Source of the DNA: Curtobacterium sp. S6
GTDB taxonomy: Bacteria; Actinomycetota; Actinomycetes; Actinomycetales; Micrococcaceae
Length of the DNA stretch: 64,000 nt
Reading direction: 5' to 3'
Assembly (NCBI RefSeq): GCF_000710345.2
Contig: NZ_JHEL01000010.1
Location: 206,929 to 270,928 of the forward strand
The first letter of the stretch is position 1. Each line of letters opens with the position of its first letter. Below the pieces are notes generated by a model, which made no database searches, was not told the origin of the DNA, and saw nothing but the letters and a program-made list of their open reading frames with translations. Positions 45,035 through 54,000 of the stretch are shown in pieces. Position numbers and translations under genes: made by a program.

Positions 45035-45068
45035 CGCCGACGCCGCCACAAATGAGTCGGCGTCGGCG
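45035..45068. terminator. bidirectional hairpin between lrp-type gene and permease 2
   Basis: CGCCGACGCCG (45035-45045) pairs with CGGCGTCGGCG (45058-45068). It begins three bases after the regulator stop and ends 12 bases before the convergent permease stop. Confidence 0.8.
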
Positions 45069-45080
45069 CGTCGGCCTCGG

Positions 45081-46625
45081 TCACCGATCGTCGCGGTCGT
45101 TGCCGTTGTGGTGGTAAATCTCCACGCTCGGCGGCACGGCCAGGACGGGATAGATTCCCGTGACTCCCTCGCGTTCGGCCGCGATCTCCATGACGCGTTG
45201 GCGCACCACGAACCAGCCGATGATCAGCAGCGGAATAATGATCAGCATCGCACCCAAGGTGTAGGTGCCGACAGGATAATCCAGGGCAATCAACACCATC
45301 ACCGCCACGAGGAACGCCACGGTCAGCCAGTTGCTGAACGGCGCCAGTGGCGCGCGATATCCGGGTCGGACGTAGTGCCCGAGCCTGGAGAGCTTGACGA
45401 ACTTCTGATGGGACAGCGTGATGGCCGCCCAGGAGGCCATGGTGCCCACCGCGGAGATGTTCAGCACGATCTCGAAGGCCGCTTCCGGAACAAAGTAGTT
45501 CAGCACGACGCCGAGCAGAGCAACCGCCGCGGTCAGCAGGATTCCGCCGAAGGGCACGCCGGATTTGTTCAGCTTCGACGCAAATTTCGGGGCCGATCCG
45601 GCCATCGACATCGAGTGCAGAATACGGCCGGTCGAGTACAGGCCCGCATTGAGCGAGGACAACGCCGCGGTGATCACCACGAGCTGCATGATCGGGGCGG
45701 CGGCATCCACGCCGACCGAGGAGAAGAACGTGACAAACGGGGACTCGTCCTCGCTGTACCGGGTGTACGGCAAGAGCATGCACAGCAGCAAGACCGAACC
45801 CACGTAGAAGACCGCGATGCGGAGGATCACGGTGTTGATCGCCTTCGGGATGACCTTTTCGGCATTTCGCGTCTCACCCGACGTGGTGCCCACCAGCTCG
45901 ATACCCGCGTAGGCGAAGACCACGCCCTGCACGACCACGAGCGCAGCCAAGCCACCGGACGGGAAGAGGCCGCCGTGATCGGTGATCAGGTGGAAGCCCG
46001 TGGGATCCCCGCTCGGGGATCCAAAGATCACGAAGATGATGCCGACGACGAGGAAGATCACCAGCGCCAGCACCTTGACCAGCGAGAACCAGAACTCCAT
46101 CTCGCCGAAGACCTTGACCGAAATGAGGTTGGTGGCCACGACGATCGCGATCACCGCCAAGGCCGAGACCCACTGCGGGATCGCCGCGACGAAGTCGCTG
46201 TAGTGGCCGAACCACTTGATGTAAATCGCGATCGCGGTGGCGTCCGCGACTGCGGTCATCGCCCAGTTCAGCCAGTACAGCCAGCCGGAAACGTACGCGG
46301 CCTTTTCACCGAAGAATTCCCGGGTGTACGAGACGAAGGATCCCGAGGACGGCCGGTGACACACCAGCTCCCCCAGGGATCGGAGAATGAGGTACCCAAA
46401 GAATCCACACACGCCATAGATGATGAACAGCGACGGTCCGGCGCTCTGGAGCCGCCCTCCCGCCCCCAGGAACAGGCCGGTCCCGATCGCTCCGCCGATC
46501 GCGATCATTTGCAGCTGGCGGGCCCCCAGGCCCTTATGCAGGCCCTCATCCTCCGCGGCCAGAAATTCCTGAGCGGTCCCCTGAACCGATTCCGGATCCC
46601 CTCCGGCGGTCGTTTTCGATGTCAT
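45081..46625 (-). CDS. amino-acid permease 2 (APC family)
   Basis: A 514-residue paralog of permeases 1, 3 and 4. Helix 1 is LGARQLQMIAIGGAIGTGLF; GTTSGETRNAEKVIPKAINT and SSLNAGLYSTGRILHSMSMA match its sisters almost residue for residue. The C-terminus is short and polar (EIYHHNGNDRDDR). ATG 46625 has AGGGGG. Specificity cannot be read from the sequence; the family includes proline, asparagine, D-Ser/D-Ala/Gly and aromatic transporters. Confidence 0.9.
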   Translation of the reverse strand: MTSKTTAGGDPESVQGTAQEFLAAEDEGLHKGLGARQLQMIAIGGAIGTGLFLGAGGRLQSAGPSLFIIYGVCGFFGYLILRSLGELVCHRPSSGSFVSYTREFFGEKAAYVSGWLYWLNWAMTAVADATAIAIYIKWFGHYSDFVAAIPQWVSALAVIAIVVATNLISVKVFGEMEFWFSLVKVLALVIFLVVGIIFVIFGSPSGDPTGFHLITDHGGLFPSGGLAALVVVQGVVFAYAGIELVGTTSGETRNAEKVIPKAINTVILRIAVFYVGSVLLLCMLLPYTRYSEDESPFVTFFSSVGVDAAAPIMQLVVITAALSSLNAGLYSTGRILHSMSMAGSAPKFASKLNKSGVPFGGILLTAAVALLGVVLNYFVPEAAFEIVLNISAVGTMASWAAITLSHQKFVKLSRLGHYVRPGYRAPLAPFSNWLTVAFLVAVMVLIALDYPVGTYTLGAMLIIIPLLIIGWFVVRQRVMEIAAEREGVTGIYPVLAVPPSVEIYHHNGNDRDDR

Positions 46626-47080
46626 GCAAGCCCCCTGTTATTCCGATGAGAGCGTCCGGCTCGGGGCGACGTCGTCCTTGACGAGCCCACGGCCACCGGC
46701 GCTCACGGTAAATGCGCGCGCTCGTATCCGGCGAGGCGTCACCACATTGTGATACACCTCACCGAATCCGAGTGCTTGCAGAAGTGTACCCGGCGACACA
46801 CCCGCCCGAGAAACCCACGCGGAACTCCCGCGGATTCATGCCGAGGAAGCATCGACCCGCAGTTCGCTTCAGCCGCCTGAGAACCACGTGCCGTCCGCCT
46901 CACCGGGTGTTCATTCTTCCGCTGGCGAGTCGACATTGACGGACCCGTGTGGGGAAGAAGGGGGCATTGGTGAGCCAGCTGGAGGCCATGCGTCGTCGGC
47001 GTGCTATTCGAGTCCGGGCGGTGGCACTCGGGGTTTGGCAGCGGGTTCCATTGCAGAGCAAGGGGACAGGCCCTCCCATT
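46626..47080. other. gene-poor gap upstream of the toxin-antitoxin pair
   Basis: About 455 bases between permease 2 and the HTH/PIN pair. No convincing gene is seen. A 39-codon frame (GTG 46970 to 47089) has an AAGGGGG site five bases before it but resembles nothing and contains six arginines in its first 16 residues; I rate it unlikely. The permease 2 promoter must lie near the left end but was not resolved. Confidence 0.5.
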
Positions 47081-47106
47081 TTCGAATAATTCGAATAGGC
47101 TATACT
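47081..47106 (+). promoter_or_regulatory. TTCGAA direct repeats and -10 box of the antitoxin gene
   Basis: TTCGAATAATTCGAA (47081-47095) holds two TTCGAA palindromes with nine-base periodicity. TATACT (47101-47106) ends six bases before the ATG at 47113, so the transcript probably begins at or near the start codon. The repeats sit between the -35 and -10 positions, where an autoregulating antitoxin would bind. Confidence 0.6.
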
Positions 47107-47112
47107 GGGGGC

Positions 47113-47601
47113 ATGACCACTACACCAATTCACGCCCGTGAAACTATCTCGCCCTCCTCCTTACGTCCCGAAGAGGTCGAAGAGATCGCCCGGTTCCTTG
47201 CCGACTCGCCAGACGGCACGCCACGAGAGATCCCCTACTTGTCATCCCCTGACGGGCAGAAGCATGAGATTCCCGCCCGCGTTTACGACGCCCTGAAATT
47301 CATCGTCACCTCTCTTGCGGAGGGCAACGGCATCACCGTCATGCCTACTCATGCTCAACTGACGACCCAGAATGCGGCGGACTTCCTCCAAATGTCCCGG
47401 CCAACGCTCGTCAAGCTTCTGGAATCCGGTGAAATCCCCTTCACCAAGGTCGGCCGCCATCGCAGGGTCCTGCTAGCTGACTTGCAAGAATACGAAGACA
47501 ACATGGCGGTCCGACGTCGGCGCGCGCTCGCGGATCAAACCCGGCAAGCCGCCCAGGACGGAACGTATTTCACCATGCCTGACGACCACCGAACGCGGTA
47601 A
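47113..47601 (+). CDS. HTH antitoxin (excisionase-like DNA-binding domain)
   Basis: A 162-residue protein. Residues about 80-130 are an excisionase/MerR-type HTH: LTTQNAADFLQMSRPTLVKL then LESGEIPFTKVGRHRRVLLA. The first 75 residues are likely the toxin-binding and dimer part. It is followed after two bases by a PIN-domain gene, a layout known for type II toxin-antitoxin pairs. ATG 47113 seems leaderless; longer upstream frames would run through the promoter. Confidence 0.85.
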   Translation: MTTTPIHARETISPSSLRPEEVEEIARFLADSPDGTPREIPYLSSPDGQKHEIPARVYDALKFIVTSLAEGNGITVMPTHAQLTTQNAADFLQMSRPTLVKLLESGEIPFTKVGRHRRVLLADLQEYEDNMAVRRRRALADQTRQAAQDGTYFTMPDDHRTR

Positions 47602-47603
47602 AC

Positions 47604-48191
47604 ATGTCGTTCCCGGTACTGCTCGACGCCTGCGTGCTCATCCCCATGCCGACCGCGGACTTGATGCTCAGACTGGCCGAGGCCAAACAATTTCGTCCAC
47701 TCTGGTCAGAAGAAATTCTCGACGAGACGGAACGCAATTTGATCTCTGGCCTCGGCTTACCCCCGGAGAAGGCGCGCTCTCGAGTCACAACGATGAGAAC
47801 TTACTTCCCCGATGCGATGGTCAGAAACTATGAACCGTTGACCAACGCCATGACCAATGATCCTAAAGACCGCCATGTTCTGGCGGCGGCAGTTCGATCC
47901 GGAGCCGAACTGATCGTGACCTTCAACAAGAAAGACTTCCCATCGGAATCGGTCGCGCCATACGATCTCGATGTCCGAAACCCAGACGACTTCCTCCTCG
48001 ATCAGTTAGACCTGTCCCCGGAATCAGTGACGACTGCCGTCCACAACCTCTTGCATGATGCGCATCATCCGCCGATGACGATGGACGCCTACGTCGAAAA
48101 ACTGACAGGTTGCGGGATGCCCCTCTTCGCGCGGAGCCTGGCCTTGGAACTGAGCAGGGACCGTCAACGTCGCCCATCTGCGTCGAAGTAG
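47604..48191 (+). CDS. PIN-domain ribonuclease toxin (VapC-like, PIN_3 type)
   Basis: A 195-residue PIN-domain protein. Acidic metal-binding residues are Asp8 in VLLDACVLIP, Glu37/Asp40 in SEEILDETERN, Asp86 and Asp89 in TNDPKDRHVLAAAV, and Asp111 in IVTFNKKDFP. Such toxins cut tRNA, rRNA or mRNA when the antitoxin is degraded. About 60 extra residues at the C-terminus go beyond the minimal PIN fold. The start follows the antitoxin stop by two bases. A terminator at 48222 closes the unit. Confidence 0.87.
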   Translation: MSFPVLLDACVLIPMPTADLMLRLAEAKQFRPLWSEEILDETERNLISGLGLPPEKARSRVTTMRTYFPDAMVRNYEPLTNAMTNDPKDRHVLAAAVRSGAELIVTFNKKDFPSESVAPYDLDVRNPDDFLLDQLDLSPESVTTAVHNLLHDAHHPPMTMDAYVEKLTGCGMPLFARSLALELSRDRQRRPSASK

Positions 48192-48221
48192 CTGTGCACG
48201 GTCATGTTGGCAGAGAAGTAC

Positions 48222-48252
48222 ACGGGCTCCCCGCCGAGGCGAGGGAGCCCGT
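48222..48252. terminator. bidirectional hairpin between the PIN toxin and permease 3
   Basis: ACGGGCTCCC (48222-48231) pairs with GGGAGCCCGT (48243-48252), between convergent stops at 48191 and 48265. Confidence 0.8.
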
Positions 48253-48264
48253 AAACGAGCGAGG

Positions 48265-49836
48265 TCAGTCTTCGTCGTCGACCCGGATCGTGGTGTTGGA
48301 CCGGCCGTGGTCATACGGCTCGTCCTTCTCACCCGTGGTCGGCCACTGAGCCACCACGGGAAAGGCGCCCGTGTATCCCTCGCGCTGCGCCGCGACCTCC
48401 ATAACCCGGCGGCGCACGAGGAACCACCCAATGATCATGAGCGGGATGATCACGACCATCGACCCCAGGGTAAAGGTACCGACGGGGTAGTCGAAGGCGA
48501 TGAGCACCATCACCGCGACCAGGAAGAGCATGGTCAGCCAGTTAGTGAAGGGCGCCAACGGGGCTCGGTACTTGGGGCGTTGGTACAGACCCTTCCGGGC
48601 GAGGGCCACGAATTTTTGGTGCGGCAAGGTGATCGCGGCCCACCCCACGATGATGCCGACCGCCGACAGGTTCAGCACGATCTCGAAGGCCGCCTCGGGG
48701 ACGAGGTAGTTGAGGACCACGCCGAGCATACCGACGCCGGTGGTCAGCAGGATGCCCGCGAACGGCACGCCGGACTTGGTCAACTTCCCCGCAAATTTGG
48801 GGGCCGAACCGGCCATCGCCATCGAGTGCACGATCCGTCCGGTCGAGTACAGGCCCGCGTTGAGCGAGGACAGGGCGGCGGTGATGACCACGAGCTGCAT
48901 GATCGGGCCCGCGGCGTCCACGCCGATCGAGGAGAAGAACGTGACGAACGGGGATTCGTCGTCGCTGTACTGCGTGTACGGCAGCAGCAGGCAGAGCAAC
49001 AGGACCGATCCGACATAGAACACCGCGATGCGGGCGATGACCGAGTTGATGGCCCGCGGAATCACGCGACCGGGCTCCTGGGTCTCGCCCGAGGCGGTGC
49101 CCACCAGCTCGATACCGGAATAGGCGAAGACGACGCCCTGGGACACGACCAGCGCGGGAAGCAATCCGTTGGGGAGCATCCCGCCGCTCTCTGAGATCAG
49201 GTGGAATCCGGTCGGGGCACCCGAGGGCGAACCGAAGATCACGAAGAAGATGCCCACGATCATGAAGAGCACGAGGGCGGCGACCTTAATGACCGCGAAC
49301 CAGAACTCCATCTCGCCGAAGACCTTAACCGAGATCAGGTTCATGACCGTCACGATCACGATCACGACGAAGGCCAGGACCCACTGGGGAATCTCCCCCA
49401 GGAACGGAACGTAGTGCCCGAACCACTTGACGTAGATCGCCATCGCGGTCGCATCCACGATCGTCGTGGTGGCCCAGCTTAGCCAGTACATCCACCCGAC
49501 GAAGTACGCGGACTTCTCCCCGAAAAACTCGCGGCAGTACGAGACGAACGAGCCGGAGGACGGGCGATGCACCACGAGCTCACCCAGCTGCCGAAGGATC
49601 AGGTAACCGAAAAAGCCCGCGACCGCGTACAGGATGAAGAGGGTCGGGCCGGCGGACTGCAAGCGCCCACCCGTCCCCAGGAAAAGCCCCGTGCCGATGG
49701 AACCGCCGATCGCGATCATCTGAAGCTGCCGGGGGCTGAGACCCTTCTGGAAGCCTTCCTGCTCGGCCTCGAACTGATTCTGAGCCCCCTCGGCCGATCG
49801 GGCTTTGGCCGAAGCGACTGAGCCGCGTGAAGACAT
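48265..49836 (-). CDS. amino-acid permease 3 (APC family)
   Basis: A 523-residue paralog. Helix 1 is LSPRQLQMIAIGGSIGTGLF, with Ser where the sisters have Ala, and the loop reads GTASGETQEPGRVIPRAINS, the most divergent of the four. The C-terminal tail ends GRSNTTIRVDDED, close to that of permease 4 (GHSNTTIIHEEDD). ATG 49836 has GAGG six bases before it. A change at the substrate loop hints at a different specificity. Confidence 0.9.
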   Translation of the reverse strand: MSSRGSVASAKARSAEGAQNQFEAEQEGFQKGLSPRQLQMIAIGGSIGTGLFLGTGGRLQSAGPTLFILYAVAGFFGYLILRQLGELVVHRPSSGSFVSYCREFFGEKSAYFVGWMYWLSWATTTIVDATAMAIYVKWFGHYVPFLGEIPQWVLAFVVIVIVTVMNLISVKVFGEMEFWFAVIKVAALVLFMIVGIFFVIFGSPSGAPTGFHLISESGGMLPNGLLPALVVSQGVVFAYSGIELVGTASGETQEPGRVIPRAINSVIARIAVFYVGSVLLLCLLLPYTQYSDDESPFVTFFSSIGVDAAGPIMQLVVITAALSSLNAGLYSTGRIVHSMAMAGSAPKFAGKLTKSGVPFAGILLTTGVGMLGVVLNYLVPEAAFEIVLNLSAVGIIVGWAAITLPHQKFVALARKGLYQRPKYRAPLAPFTNWLTMLFLVAVMVLIAFDYPVGTFTLGSMVVIIPLMIIGWFLVRRRVMEVAAQREGYTGAFPVVAQWPTTGEKDEPYDHGRSNTTIRVDDED

Positions 49837-49940
49837 GTGAACCTCGCAAAGTGTCAGAGCACGAACCCCTCTCGGCCCGTGAATTCTGCTCGACAGCATA
49901 TCCAAGATGTGCATCACATGTAACCGATGCCACAACACAA

Positions 49941-49972
49941 GTTGTCCACGAGGAAACTTCCTCGTGGACAAC
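49941..49972. terminator. terminator of ilvD (perfect 15-bp inverted repeat)
   Basis: GTTGTCCACGAGGAA (49941-49955) and TTCCTCGTGGACAAC (49958-49972) are exact reverse complements. On the minus strand the hairpin comes 50 bases after the ilvD stop and is followed by TTGTGTTGTGG, a T-rich tail. It also lies upstream of permease 3. Confidence 0.8.
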
Positions 49973-50021
49973 CGTGTCTTCTGTGAAAGGGGTGCGGACC
50001 TTGCGGACCGCCTCGGAGAGT

Positions 50022-51863
50022 TTACTCCGGAACGACGCGAACGGCACCCTTATCGGCGCTGGTCACCATCGAGGCGTACGCGCGCAAAGCCTTGGAGACC
50101 TCACGTTCACGCGGCTGGGAGGGCTTCCACGGCAACGGCCCTCGGGCCTCGCGGCGCCGGGCCAGCTCTTCGTCCGAGACGTGCACCTGGAGAAGGCGGT
50201 TGGCGACGTCGATCTCGATCTCGTCGCCGTGTTCGATCAGCCCGACGGCGCCGCCCGAGGCGGCCTCCGGCGAGATGTGCCCGATCGACAACCCGGAGGT
50301 TCCCCCGGAGAACCGGCCGTCGGTGATGAGCGCGCACTCCTTGCCCAAGCCGAGGCCCTTGAGGTACGAGGTCGGGTACAGCATCTCCTGCATCCCCGGA
50401 CCGCCCTTGGGGCCCTCGAAACGGATCACGACGATGTCACCCGGCTCGACGTGCTTGGACAGGATCTCGAACACGGCCTCGTCCTGCGACTCAACCACGA
50501 AGGCCTTGCCGCGGAAGTGGAACAGGCTTTCGTCGATGCCTGCCGTCTTGATCACGGCGCCGTCCTCGGCGATATTGCCGAACAGGATCGCGAGCCCGCC
50601 GTCCTTGGTGTAGGCGTGCTCGACCGAGTGGATGCACCCGAACTCCGGGTCGGTGTCGTGCTCCTCGAACTTATTCGCCGTGGAGAATGCTTGCGTGGTG
50701 CGGACTCCCCCGGGCGCGGCCAGGAAGAGTTCACGCGCCCGCTCGGAGGCGGTGTCGCGGCGGATGTCCCACTCGTTGAGCCACGACTCGACCGACTCGG
50801 CGTGGACCGTGCGGACGCCGTCGTGCCGGAAGAGCCCGGCACGGTCGAGTTCGCCGAGGATCGCCGGGATGCCGCCGGCCTTGTGGACGTGCTCGATGTG
50901 GAACTGCGTCGAATTCGGCGCCACCTTGGCCAGGCAGGGGACGTGCCGGGAGAGATCGTCGATGTCCTTGAGGGTGAAGTCCACGCCGCCCTCCTGGGCC
51001 GCGGCGAGGATATGCAGGACGGTATTGGTCGAGCCGCCCATCGCGATGTCCAGGGCCATCGCGTTGGTGAACGCGTTCTTGGTCGCGATGTTCCGCGGAA
51101 GCACGGACTCGTCGTCCTCTTCGTAGTACTTCTTGGCGATCTCCACGACGGTTCGTCCGGCGTTGAGGAAGAGGTCCCGGCGGGCCACCTGGGTGGCCAG
51201 CGTCGTGCCGTTGCCGGGCAGGGAAAGCCCCAGGGCCTCGGTCAGGCAGTTCATCGAATTCGCGGTGAACATGCCCGAGCACGAGCCGCAGGTCGGGCAG
51301 GCGTTTTCCTCGATCAGGCCGAGCTGTTCGTCGGTCACCGATTCGTCGACGGCGTAGGACATGGCGTCCACCAGGTCGATCCGGTGTTCGATGACGCCTT
51401 CCACGGCGTTGCCCGACTCCATCGGGCCGCCGGAGACGAAGACCACCGGGATATTCAGCCGCATCGCGGCCATGAGCATTCCGGGGGTGATCTTGTCGCA
51501 GTTGGAGATGCACACGAGCGCGTCGGCCCGGTGCGCTTGGACCATGTACTCCACGGAGTCGGCGATGATGTCGCGCGAGGGCAGGGAGTAGAGCATTCCG
51601 TCGTGGCCCATCGCGATGCCGTCGTCCACGGCGATCGTGTTGAATTCCTTGGCGACGCCGCCGGCCTCCTCGACCGCGCTGGCGACGAGGGAGCCCATGT
51701 TCTTCAGGTGGACGTGCCCCGGGACGAACTGCGTGAAGGAGTTGGCGATCGCCACGATCGGCTTGCCAAAATCTTCCTTCTTCATGCCGGTCGCGCGCCA
51801 TAGGGCGCGCGCACCGGCCATGTTTCGTCCGTGCGTCGATGTCCTGGATCGCAAGTCAGGCAT
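50022..51863 (-). CDS. ilvD: dihydroxy-acid dehydratase
   Basis: A 613-residue IlvD, which dehydrates dihydroxy acids to the keto acids of valine and isoleucine. The Fe-S cysteines are Cys118/Cys122 in [12 protein letters not shown] and Cys189/192/195 in [35 protein letters not shown] and [20 protein letters not shown] are conserved. ATG 51863 follows AAGGAG by six bases. It stands alone, flanked by permease genes, with other ilv genes not in the window. Confidence 0.97.
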   Translation of the reverse strand: MPDLRSRTSTHGRNMAGARALWRATGMKKEDFGKPIVAIANSFTQFVPGHVHLKNMGSLVASAVEEAGGVAKEFNTIAVDDGIAMGHDGMLYSLPSRDIIADSVEYMVQAHRADALVCISNCDKITPGMLMAAMRLNIPVVFVSGGPMESGNAVEGVIEHRIDLVDAMSYAVDESVTDEQLGLIEENACPTCGSCSGMFTANSMNCLTEALGLSLPGNGTTLATQVARRDLFLNAGRTVVEIAKKYYEEDDESVLPRNIATKNAFTNAMALDIAMGGSTNTVLHILAAAQEGGVDFTLKDIDDLSRHVPCLAKVAPNSTQFHIEHVHKAGGIPAILGELDRAGLFRHDGVRTVHAESVESWLNEWDIRRDTASERARELFLAAPGGVRTTQAFSTANKFEEHDTDPEFGCIHSVEHAYTKDGGLAILFGNIAEDGAVIKTAGIDESLFHFRGKAFVVESQDEAVFEILSKHVEPGDIVVIRFEGPKGGPGMQEMLYPTSYLKGLGLGKECALITDGRFSGGTSGLSIGHISPEAASGGAVGLIEHGDEIEIDVANRLLQVHVSDEELARRREARGPLPWKPSQPREREVSKALRAYASMVTSADKGAVRVVPE

Positions 51864-51969
51864 GAGTTCTCCTTCAAGGTCGCGTGCTTCGTCCAGAGTA
51901 CTCCGGCACCCGTCGGCGCCCACGGGCTAGGTGCGTCGTCTTGCATGGTGAAACACGCCCCGGGAACGA

Positions 51970-52009
51970 CATCGGCCCCGCTCCTGATGAGTCAGGGTCG
52001 GGGCCGATG
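51970..52009. terminator. terminator of amino-acid permease 4
   Basis: CATCGGCCCCG (51970-51980) pairs with CGGGGCCGATG (51999-52009), with a second inner stem CCTGA/TCAGG. It lies 18 bases beyond the permease stop on the minus strand. Confidence 0.8.
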
Positions 52010-52027
52010 CCGCACGGAAGAGGAAGA

Positions 52028-53596
52028 TCAGCGATCTTCGGGATCGTCCTCCTCGTGGATGATGGTCGTGTTGCTGTGACCATCGTGATGATGCGGACGC
52101 CGCTTGGCGGCGGGCCGATCCGCGACGACCGGGTAGAGACCCGTGAACCCCTCGCGCTCGGCCGCGATCGCACGCACGCGCTTGCGCACGGCGAACCAGC
52201 CGATGATCAGCGCCGGGATGATGATGATCATCGAGGCCAAGGTGAAGGTTCCGACGGGATAGTCGAAACCGATCAAGACGATCACGCCCGCCAGGAAGAT
52301 CAAGGTGATCCAGTTGGTGTACGGGGCGCCGGGCGCCCGATACTCGGGCCGCTTGTACTTGCCTTGGCCGGCCAACTTGACGAATTTCATGTGCGCCAAC
52401 GTGATGGCAGCCCACCCGGCGATGATGCCGAGGGACGCGACGTTCAACACGATCTCGAAGGCCTCGTCCGGAACGAAGTAGTTCAGCACCACGCCGAGCA
52501 ACGCCACGGCCGCGGTCAACAGAATGCCGCCGTAGGGAACGCCCGACTTGGTCAGGTGCTGGGCAAACTTGGGCGCAGATCCGGCCATCGACATCGAGTG
52601 AAGAATGCGACCGGTGGAATATAGACCCGCGTTGAGCGAGGACAAGGCCGCGGTGATGACCACGAGCTCCATGATCGGTCCGGCGACGCCGACGTTGATC
52701 GAGGAGAAGAAGGTCACGAACGGGGATTCGTTCTCGCTGAATGCGGTGTACGGCAGCAGCAGGCAGAGCAGGAAGATCGCGCCGACGTAAAAGATCGCGA
52801 TACGCAGGATCACGGTGTTGATCGCCTTGGGGATCACCTTCTCGGCGTTCTTGGTTTCGCCCGAGGTCGTGCCCACCAACTCGATGGACGCGTAGGCGAA
52901 GACCACGCCCTGCATGATGACCAGGGCCGGCATGATGCCGTTCGGGAAGAGGCCGCCGTGTTCGGAGATCAGGCCGAGCCCGCGCGGCGAACCGGTCGGC
53001 GTCCCGAAGATCACGAAGATGATGGCCAAAACCAGAAAGATCACCAGGGCCGCGACCTTGATCAGCGCGAACCAGAACTCCATCTCACCAAAGACCTTGA
53101 CCGAAATCAGGTTCATGAGGACCACGATCACGATCACGAGGAGCGCGACAGACCATTGCGGGATCGCGTCGATGAAGGTGCTGTATTGCCCGAACCAGTG
53201 GACGTAGATCGCGATGGCGGTCGAGTCGACGATCGCCGTGGTCGCCCAGTTCAGCCAATACATCCATCCCGAGACGAATGCGGCCTTCTCTCCGTAGAAC
53301 TCGCGGGTGTAGGAGACGAAGGACCCCGACGACGGCCGGTGGACGACGAGTTCACCGAGCGCGCGGAGGATGAGGTAAGCGATGATTCCGCAGAGTGCAT
53401 AGTCGAGGAACAGCGAGGGTCCTGCCGACGCGAGCCGCCCGCCGGCTCCCAGGAACAACCCCGTACCGATGGCACCGCCGATGGCGATCATCTGAAGTTG
53501 CCGTGGTCCAAGACTCTGGTGGAAGCCGGCCTGTTCCTGGTGGAAGGCTGATTCCTCCGGGTCCTGACCAACCTGTTGTTGAGAGGTTTGAGACAT
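52028..53596 (-). CDS. amino-acid permease 4 (APC family)
   Basis: A 522-residue paralog of the three others, with LGPRQLQMIAIGGAIGTGLF in helix 1 and GTTSGETKNAEKVIPKAINT. The C-terminal tail is His/Glu-rich (RPHHHDGHSNTTIIHEEDD), possibly metal- or pH-responsive. ATG 53596 has AAGGGA. It is the closest permease to the methionine synthase gene, but its riboswitch reads the other way. Confidence 0.9.
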   Translation of the reverse strand: MSQTSQQQVGQDPEESAFHQEQAGFHQSLGPRQLQMIAIGGAIGTGLFLGAGGRLASAGPSLFLDYALCGIIAYLILRALGELVVHRPSSGSFVSYTREFYGEKAAFVSGWMYWLNWATTAIVDSTAIAIYVHWFGQYSTFIDAIPQWSVALLVIVIVVLMNLISVKVFGEMEFWFALIKVAALVIFLVLAIIFVIFGTPTGSPRGLGLISEHGGLFPNGIMPALVIMQGVVFAYASIELVGTTSGETKNAEKVIPKAINTVILRIAIFYVGAIFLLCLLLPYTAFSENESPFVTFFSSINVGVAGPIMELVVITAALSSLNAGLYSTGRILHSMSMAGSAPKFAQHLTKSGVPYGGILLTAAVALLGVVLNYFVPDEAFEIVLNVASLGIIAGWAAITLAHMKFVKLAGQGKYKRPEYRAPGAPYTNWITLIFLAGVIVLIGFDYPVGTFTLASMIIIIPALIIGWFAVRKRVRAIAAEREGFTGLYPVVADRPAAKRRPHHHDGHSNTTIIHEEDDPEDR

Positions 53597-53902
53597 AAGT
53601 TCCCTTTTAAGACACGTGACGCCGCTGAGCCGCACCGGTTCCTGTGCGAGGCGGTATGAACCGGTCGACCTGCGACGACAATGATGATTTTCCCCATGCG
53701 GGGTGTGGTTCCCCGGTCGGCGATACCGGCACAGAAATGTGCCATGTGATCCGCGTCGACATGGTTGGTAATCGCACCATAACCCCAAAGGTCACAAATG
53801 CGTAACACGCGCGGGAGCCGAAACAGCCTGTCTTATGCGCTCACGGTCGTTCGTCGGCTGGATTCTCGAGTCGGACACGGGGAGGGTGAAGTTCGTACAT
53901 CA

Positions 53903-53993
53903 CCATCCCGAGCGGCCGAGAGACCTGGCTCCACGACGCCGCAGCAACCGACACGCCCTCACCGGGTGCCGGTGCTAACGCCAGGAACGATGG
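53903..53993 (+). ncRNA. SAM riboswitch (SAM-I clan) upstream of the methionine synthase gene
   Basis: The leader has the layout of a SAM-I-type aptamer. P1 is CCATC (53903-53907) with GATGG (53989-53993). P2 is GCGGC/GCCGC around a GAGAGACC element. The conserved joint GCAACC lies at 53944-53949. P3 is a CCG..CCC/GGG..CGG hairpin, and GGTGCTAA follows. P4 seems very short. The right strand of P1 overlaps the GGAGGA ribosome site at about 53992-53997, so SAM binding would hide it and stop translation. Confidence 0.75.
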
Positions 53994-54000
53994 AGGACCC

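Noticed and set aside
46970..47089. 39-codon frame before the toxin-antitoxin pair
   Set aside because: A ribosome-like site is present, but the product is Arg-rich, resembles nothing and runs into the antitoxin operator.
49941..49972. Perfect 32-base palindrome as an attachment site or large operator
   Set aside because: It follows ilvD at the right distance, with a T-rich tail on the minus strand, and no integrase or second copy is present. A terminator is the simpler reading.
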